Positions 58,230-64,000 of a stretch of 64,000 nt of DNA are shown piece by piece. The position numbers and the translations under genes were made by a program. The DNA comes from Tenrec ecaudatus (Eukaryota > Chordata > Mammalia > Afrosoricida > Tenrecidae): contig NW_027457749.1 in the NCBI RefSeq assembly GCF_050624435.1, positions 744,001 through 808,000 of the forward strand. The letters are read 5' to 3'. Each line of letters opens with the position of its first letter. Position 1 is the stretch's first letter. The notes beneath the pieces are model-generated. The model ran no database searches. It was not told the DNA's origin and worked only from the letters and a program-made list of their open reading frames with translations.

Positions 58230-60941
58230 TGCCTAAGCCTAGGGGTACCCAAGCCTTAAGCCAGGGGAGCCCTAGCCTTAGCCTAAGCCTAGGGGTGCCC
58301 TAGCCTAAGCCTAGGGGTGCCCTATCGTAAGCCTAAGGGTGCCCTAGCCTATGCCTAGGGGATCCGTAGCCTTAGGCTAGGGGAGCCCTAGCCCTAGCCT
58401 AAGCCTAGGGGTGCCCTAGTAAGCTTAGGGGTGCCCTTGCCTAAGCCTAGTGGTGCCCTAACCTTAGGCTAGGGGAGCCGTTGCCTTAGCCTAAGCCTAG
58501 TGGTGCCCTAGCCTAACTTCGGGGTGCCCTAGCCTAAGCCAAGGGGTACCCTAGAGTAAGCATAGGGGTGCCCTAGCCTTAGGCTAGGGGAGCCCTAGCC
58601 TTAGCCTAAGCCTTGGGGTGCCTTAGCCTAAGCCTAGGGGTGCCCAGGCCTTAGGCTATGGGAACCCTAGCCTTAGCCTAAGCCTAGGGGTGTCCTAGCC
58701 TAAGCCTAGGGGTGTCCTTGTCTAAGACAAGGGGTGCCCTAGCCTAAGCCTAGGGGTGCCCCACACTTAGGCTAGGAGAGCCCTAGCCTTAGCCTAAGCC
58801 TAGGGGTGCCCTAGCTAAGCCTACGGGTGCCCTAGCCTTGGCTAGGGATCCCTAGCCTTAGCCTAAGCCTAGGGGTTCCCTAGCCTAAACCTAGGGTACC
58901 CTAGCTTAAGTTAGGGGTTCCCAAGCATTACGCTAGGGGAGCCCTAGCCTAAGCCTAGGGGTGCCCTAGCCTAAGGCTAGGCGTGCCCTAGCCTTAGGCT
59001 AGGGGAGCCCTAGCCTTAGGCTAAGCCTAGGGGTGCCCAAGCCTAAGCCTAGGGGTGCCCTACCCTAAGCCTACGGGTGCCCTAGCCATAGGCTATGGGA
59101 GCCCTAGCCTTAGCCTAAGCCTAGGGGTTCCCTAGCCTAAGTCTAGGGGTGCCCTGGCCTAAGCCTAGGGGTGGTCTGACCTAAGCCTAGGGGTGCCCTA
59201 CTCTAGGCTAGGGGAGCCCTAGCCTTAGCCTAAGCCTAGGGGTGCCCTAGCCTTAGGCTAGTGGAGCCCTAGCCTTAGCCTAAGCCTAGGGGTACCCTAG
59301 CCTAAGCCTAGGGGTGCCCAAGCCTAAGCCTAGGGGTGCCCTAGCCTAAGCCTAGGGGTGCCCTAGTCTTAGGCTATGGGAGCCCTAACCTTAGCCTAAG
59401 CCTAGGGGTGCCCTAGCCTAAGCCTATGGGTGCCCTGGCCTAAGCCTAGGGGTGCCCTGGCCTAAGCCTAGGGGTGCCCTACTCTTAGTCTAGGGGAGCC
59501 CTAGCCCTAGCCTAAGCCTAGGGGTGCCCTAGTAAGCCTAGTGGTGCCCTAGCCTAAGCCTAGTGGTGCCCTAACCTTAGGCTAGGGGAGCCGTTTCCTT
59601 AGCCTAAGCCTAGTGGTGCCCTAGCCTAAGCTTAGGGGTGCCCTAGCCTAAGCCAAGGGGTACCCTAGCGTAAGCACAGGGGTGCCCTAGCCTTAGGCTA
59701 GGGGAGCCCTAGCCTTAGCCTAACCCTTGGGGTGCCTTAGCCTAAGCCTAGGGGTGCCCTAGCCTTAGGGTATGGGAACCCTAACCTTAGCCTAAGCCTA
59801 GGGGTGCCCTAGTCTAAGCCTAGGGGTGCCCTAGCCTAAGCCTGGGGGTGCCCCAGCCTTAGGTTAGGAGAGCCCTAGCCTTAGCCTAAGCCTAGGGGTG
59901 CCCTAGCTAAGCCTACGGGTGCCATCGCCTAAGGCTAGGGAGCCCTAGCCTTAGCCTAAGCCTAGTGGTTCCCTAGCCTAAACCTAGGGTACCCTAGCTT
60001 AAGTTAGGGGTTCCCAAGCATTAGGCTAGGGGAGCCCTAGCCTTAGCCTAAGCCTAGGGATGCCCTAGCCTAAGCTTAGGCGTGCCTTAGCCTTAGGCTA
60101 GGTGAGCCCTAGCCTTAGCTTAAGACTAGGGGTGCCCTAGCCTAAGCCTAGGGGTGCCCTAGCCTAAGCCTAGTGGTGCCCTACCCTAAGCCTAGGCGTG
60201 CCCTAGCCTTAGGCTATGGGAGCCCTAGCCTTAGCCTAAGCCTTGGGGTGCCCTAGCCTAAGCCTAGGGGTGCCATCGCCTAAGCCTAGGGGTGCCCTCG
60301 CCTAAGTCTTGGGGTGCCATAGCCTAAGCCTAGAAGTGCCCTAGCCTTAGGCTAGGGGAGCCCTAGCCTTAACCTAAGCCTAGGTTCGCCCTAGCCTAAG
60401 CCTAGGGGTACCCTCGCCTAAGCCTAGGGGTGCCCTCGCCTAAGCCTAGGGGTGCCCAAACCTAAGTCTAGGAGTGCCCTAGCCTTAGGCTAGGGGAGCC
60501 GTAGCCTTAACCTAAGCCTAGGGGTGCCCTAGCCTAAGCCTAGTTGTGCCCTAGCCTAAGCCTAGGGGTGCCCTAGCCTAAGCCTGTGGGTGTCCTAGCC
60601 TAAGCCTAGTGGTGCCCTAGCCTAAGCCTAGGGGTGCCTTAGCTTTAGTCTTGGGGAGCCCTAGCCTTAGCCTTAGCCTAGGGGTGCCCTAGCCTAAACC
60701 TATGGGTGCCCTAGCCTTAGGCTAGGGGAGCCCTAGCCTTGGCCTAAGCCTAGGGGTGCCCTACCCTAAGCCTAGGGGTGCCCTAGCCTTAGGTTAGGGG
60801 AGCCCTAGCCTTAGCTTAAGCCTAGGGGGGCCCTAGAGTAAGTCTAGGGGTGCCGTAGCCTAAGCCTAGGGGTGCCCTAGCCTTAGGCTAGGGGAGCCCT
60901 AACCTTATCTAAAGCCTAGGGGTGCCCTAGCCTAAGCCTAG
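58230..60941. repeat. Diverged copy of about 37,345-39,990
   Basis: GGGGATCC (58,358 against 37,474, offset 20,884) and CCTAGAAG (60,329 against 39,411, offset 20,918) anchor the match, with the shortened-unit pair, the CTTAAGTTAG module and the GGTACC module between them in the same order. There are many more single-base differences than in the 25,002-bp duplication, so this copy is older. With 62,3xx-64,000 it makes a third copy of this block, 4,118 bp further on (GGGGATCC at 62,476). Confidence 0.82.
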
Positions 60942-63900
60942 GTGTGCCCTAGCCTAAGCCTAGGGGTGCCCTAGCCTTAGCCTATGGGAGCCCTAGCCTT
61001 AGCTTAAGCCTAGGGGTGCCCTAGCCTAAGCCTAGGGGTGCCCTAGCCTAAGCCTAGGGGTGCCCTAGCCTTAGGCTAGGGGAGCCCTAGCCTTAACCTA
61101 AGCCTATGGGTGCCCTAGCCTAAGCCTAGGGGTGCCATATCCTAAGCCTAGGTGTGCCATAGCCTAAGCCTAAGGGTGCCCTAGCCTTAGGCTAGGGGAG
61201 CCCTAGCCTAAATCTAAGCCTAGTGGTGCCCTAGTCTAAGCCTAGTGGTGCCCTAGCCTAAACCTAGGGGTGCCCTAGCCTTAGGCTAGGGGAGCCCTAG
61301 CCGTATCCTAAGCCTAGGGGTGCCCTAGCCTAAGCCTAAGGGTGCCCTCGCCTAAGCCTAGGGGTGCCCTCGCCTAAGCCTAGGGGTGCCCTAGCCAAAG
61401 CCTAGGAGTGCCCTAGCCTTAGGCTAGGGGAGACCTAGCCTTAGCCTAAGCCTATGGGTGTCCTAGCCTAAGCCTAGGGTTATCATAGCCTAAACCTAGG
61501 GGTGCCCTAGCCTAAGCCTAGGCGTGCCCTAGCCTTAGGCTAGGGGAGCCCTAGCCTTAGCCTAAGACTAGCGGTGCCGTAGCCTAAGCCTAGGGGTGCT
61601 CTAGCCTTAGGCTAGGGGAGCCCTAGCCTTAGCCTAAGCTAGAGATGCCATAGCCTAAGCTTAGGGGTGCCCTAGCATTAGGCTAGGGGAGCCCTAGCCG
61701 TAGGCTAAGCCTAGGGGTGCCCTAGCCTAAGCCTAGGGGTGCCCAAGCCTAAGCCTAGGGCTGCCCTAGCCTAAGCCTACGGGTGCCCTAGCCTTAGGCT
61801 ATGGGAGCCCTAGCCTTAGCCTAAGCCTAGGGGTGCCCTAGCCTAAGCCTAGGGGTTCCCTGGCCTAAGCCTAAGGGTGGCCTGACCTAAGCCTAGGGGT
61901 GCCCTACTCTTAGGCTAGGGGAGCCCTAGCCTTAGCCCAAGCCTAGGGGTGCCCTAGCCTAAGCCTAGGGGTGCCCTAGCCTTAGGCTAGTGGAGCCCTA
62001 GTCTTACCCTAAGCCTAGGGGTGCCCTAGCCTAAGCCTAGTGGTGCCCTAGCCTAAGCTTAGGGGTGCCCGAGCCTAAGCCGAGGGGTACTCTAGCGTAA
62101 GCCTAGGGGTGCCTTAGCATAAGCCTAGAGGTGCCCTAGCCTAAGCCTAGGTGTGCCCTAGCTTAAACCTAGGGGTGCCCTAGCCTTAGGCCAGGGGAGC
62201 CCTAGCCTTAGCCTAAGCCTAGGGGTGCGCTAGCCTAAGCCTAGGGGTGCCATAGCCTAAGCCTAAGGGTGCCCTAGCCTTAGGCTAGGGGAGCCCTAGC
62301 CTAAGCCTAATACTAGGGGTGGCCTAGCCTAAACCTAGGAGTGCCCTAGCCTAAGCATAGGGGTGCCCAAGCCTTAGGCTAGGGGAGCCCTAGCCTTAGC
62401 CTAAACCTAGGGGTGCCCTAGCGTAAGCCTAGGGGTGCCCTATCGGAAGCCTAAAGGTGCCCTAGCCTATGCCTAGGGGATCCCTAGCCTTAGGCTAGGG
62501 GAGCCCTAGCCCTAGCCTAAGCCTAGGGGTGCCCTAGTAAGCCTAGGGGTGCCCTAGCCTCAGCCTAGTGGTGCCCTAACCTTAGGCTAGGGGAGCCGTT
62601 GCCTTAGCCTAAGCCTAGTGGTGCCCTAGCCTAACTTAGGGGTGCCCTAGCCTAAGCCAAGGGGTACCCTAGCGTAAGCATAGGGGTGCCCTAGCCTTAG
62701 GCTATGGGAACCCTAGCCTTAGCCTAAGCCTAGGGGTGTCCTAGCCTAAGCCTAGGGGTGTCCTAGTCTAAGCCTAGGGGTGCCCTAGCCTAAGCCTAGG
62801 GGTGCCCCAGCCTTAGGCTATGAGAGCCCTAGCCTTAGCCTAAGCCTAGGGGTGCCCTAGCTAAGTCTACGGGTGCCCTAGCCTTGGCTAGGGAGCCCTA
62901 GCCTTAGCCTAAGCCTAGGGGTTCCCTAGCCTAAACCTAGGGTACCCTAGCTTAAGTTAGGGGTTCCCAAGCATTAGGCTAGGGGAGCCCTAGCCTAAGC
63001 CTAAGGGTGCCCTAGCCTAAGCCTAGGGGTGCCCTAGCCTTAGGCTAGGGGAGCCCTAGCTTTAGCCTAAGCTAGAGATGCCCTAGCCTAAGCTAAGGGG
63101 TGCCGTAGCTTAAGCCTAGGGGTGCCCTAGCATTAGGCTAGGGGAGCCCTAGCCTTAGGCTAAGCCTAGGGGTGCCCTAGCCTAAGCCTAGGGGTGCCCA
63201 AGCGTAAGCCTTGGGGTGCCCTAGCCTAAGCCTAGGGGTGCCCTAGCCTTAGGCTATGGGAGCCCTAGCCTTAGCCTAAGCCTAGGAGTGCCCTAGCCTA
63301 AGTCTAGGGGTGCCCTGGCCTAAGCCTAGGGGTGGTCTGACCTAAGCCTAGGGGTGCCCTACTCTTAGGCTAGGGCAGCCCTAGCCTTAGCCTAAGCCTA
63401 GGGGTGCCCTAGCCTAAGCCTAGGGGTGCCCTAGCCTTAGGCTAGTGGAGCCCTAGCCTTAGCCTAAGCCTAGGGGTGCCCTAGCCTAAGCCTAGGGGTG
63501 CCCAAGCCTAAGCCTAGGGGTGCCCTAGCCTAAGCCTAGGGGTTCCCTAGGCTTAGGCTATGGGAGCCCTAGCCTTAGCCTAAGCCTAGGGGTACCCTAG
63601 CCTAAGCCTATGGGTTCCCTGACCTAAGCCTAGGGGTGCCCTGGCCTAAGCCTAGGGGTGCCCTACTCTTAGGCTAGGGGAGCCCTAGCCCTAGCTTAAG
63701 CCTAGGGATGCCCTAGTAAGCCTAGTGGTGCCATAGCCTAAGCCTAGTGGTGCCCTAACCTTAGGCTAGGGGAGCCGTTTCCTTAGCCTAAGCCTAGTGG
63801 TGCCCTAGCCTAAGCTTAGGGGTGCCCTAGCCTAAGTCAAGGGGTACCCTAGCGTAAGCATAGGGGTGCCCTAGCCTTAGGCTTGGGGAGCCCTAGCCTT

Positions 63901-64000
63901 AGCCTAAGCCTTGGGGTGCCTTACCCTAAGCCTAGGGGTGTCCTAGCCTAAGCCTAGGGGTGTCCTAGTCTAAGCCTAGGGGTGCCCTAGCCTAAGCCTA
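60942..64000. repeat. Near-exact copy of 35,940-38,998, cut by window end
   Basis: Second copy of the block at offset 25,002, no indel needed along about 3.06 kb. The left edge falls inside A units near 60,942, upstream of which the sequence follows the older diverged copy. Because the copy is still matching at base 64,000, the duplication continues beyond the window. Confidence 0.94.

Larger units (their letters stand above)
1..64000. repeat. 22/28-bp satellite array filling the whole window
   Basis: Every line of the window is built from variants of one monomer. Type A has four blocks: CCTAAG, CCTAGG, GGTG, CCCTAG. Type B has CCTTAG, GCTAGG, GGAG, CCCTAG. Type C is A preceded by CCTTAG (28 bp). 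Units are head-to-tail in one orientation, and I saw no inverted block of A units. Consensus GC is 14/22 for A and B and 17/28 for C, and no consensus unit contains CpG. A-type units have three stop codons per 22 bp on each strand. Because 22 is not a multiple of 3, all six frames close within about 66 bp, so the array cannot encode protein. There is no gap of 300 bp without repeat, and both window ends lie inside the array. Satellites of this kind usually form subtelomeric, pericentromeric or other heterochromatin; which one applies cannot be read from the window. Confidence 0.98.

Noticed and set aside
1..64000. Open reading frames within the repeat
   Set aside because: Type A units have three stop codons per 22 bp on each strand and the period shifts frame, so every frame closes within about 66 bp. 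Any slightly longer frame comes from chance variants; no start with a ribosome or Kozak context and no coding signature was seen.
1..64000. CRISPR array, because short repeats of about 28 bp recur
   Set aside because: There are no unique spacers; the sequence between any two identical repeats is itself the same repeat family, and no cas gene is present.
1..64000. True telomere at the window start
   Set aside because: No uninterrupted hexamer array occurs; the longest pure GCCTAA tract is 23 bp and lies at 41,545. The start is ordinary monomer sequence.
1..64000. Vertebrate (TTAGGG) or arthropod (TTAGG) telomere origin
   Set aside because: CCCTAA occurs only in scattered variant units (for example TACCCTAAGCC) and never in tandem; the tandem-like core is GCCTAA. 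TTAGG is contained in TTAGGC, so an arthropod origin is not fully excluded, but tandem CCTAACCTAA is not seen.
1..64000. G-quadruplex array from the GGGG runs
   Set aside because: There is normally one G run of four per 22 bp with about 18 bases between runs, longer than the loops usually accepted for stable intramolecular quadruplexes; pairing of GGGG with the nearby CCC is more likely.

Overview
The whole 64 kb is satellite DNA. I found no gene, RNA gene, transposon, CRISPR array or stretch of unique sequence, and the array runs off both ends of the window. The basic monomer is 22 bp, made of four blocks: CCTAAG, CCTAGG, GGTG and CCCTAG (type A). A second 22-bp form reads CCTTAG, GCTAGG, GGAG, CCCTAG (type B). 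A 28-bp form is type A with an extra CCTTAG in front (type C). The usual local pattern is a few A units, one B, one C, then A units again. Depending on mean monomer length, the window holds roughly 2,700-2,900 monomers, all in the same orientation. Consensus monomers are about 61-64% GC and contain no CpG. Stop codons (TAA/TAG) recur in every frame on both strands, so long reading frames are impossible.

Organism: this is a eukaryotic satellite. Type A contains GCCTAAGCCTA, 11 of the 12 bases of two copies of GCCTAA, the complement of the nematode telomere repeat TTAGGC. Type B carries TTAGGC in the opposite direction. At 41,545-41,567 there are three perfect GCCTAA units plus GCCTA. A nematode subtelomeric or other heterochromatic satellite derived from telomere repeat is my best guess, but it is an inference. 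No gene is present to confirm the taxon.

Layout. 1-11,800: a mosaic of blocks in two to four copies each, including tandem duplications of about 1 kb (356-2,304) and 1,637 bp (8,585-11,800). 11,800-17,286: diverged higher-order repeats with a spacing of about 2.2 kb. 17,287-23,903: three nearly identical 2,194-bp higher-order repeats. 23,173-34,620: a block of about 11.4 kb that recurs at 43,060-58,229, where it is enlarged by a 3,727-bp tandem duplication (46,671-50,397 and 50,398-54,124). 34,620-43,060: more diverged sequence, including a zone rich in plain A units (about 39,000-43,060), the telomere-like tract and a GGCC-variant cluster. 58,229-60,900: a diverged copy of about 37,345-39,990. 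60,942-64,000: a near-exact copy of 35,940-38,998 at an offset of 25,002 bp, cut off by the window end.

Nothing here acts through protein. The interest lies in the monomer's dyad symmetry (hairpin or cruciform potential every unit), its apparent origin from a telomere hexamer, and the nested amplifications whose shared variants allow their order to be read. All block boundaries are by-eye estimates accurate to roughly one or two monomers unless an exact offset is given.
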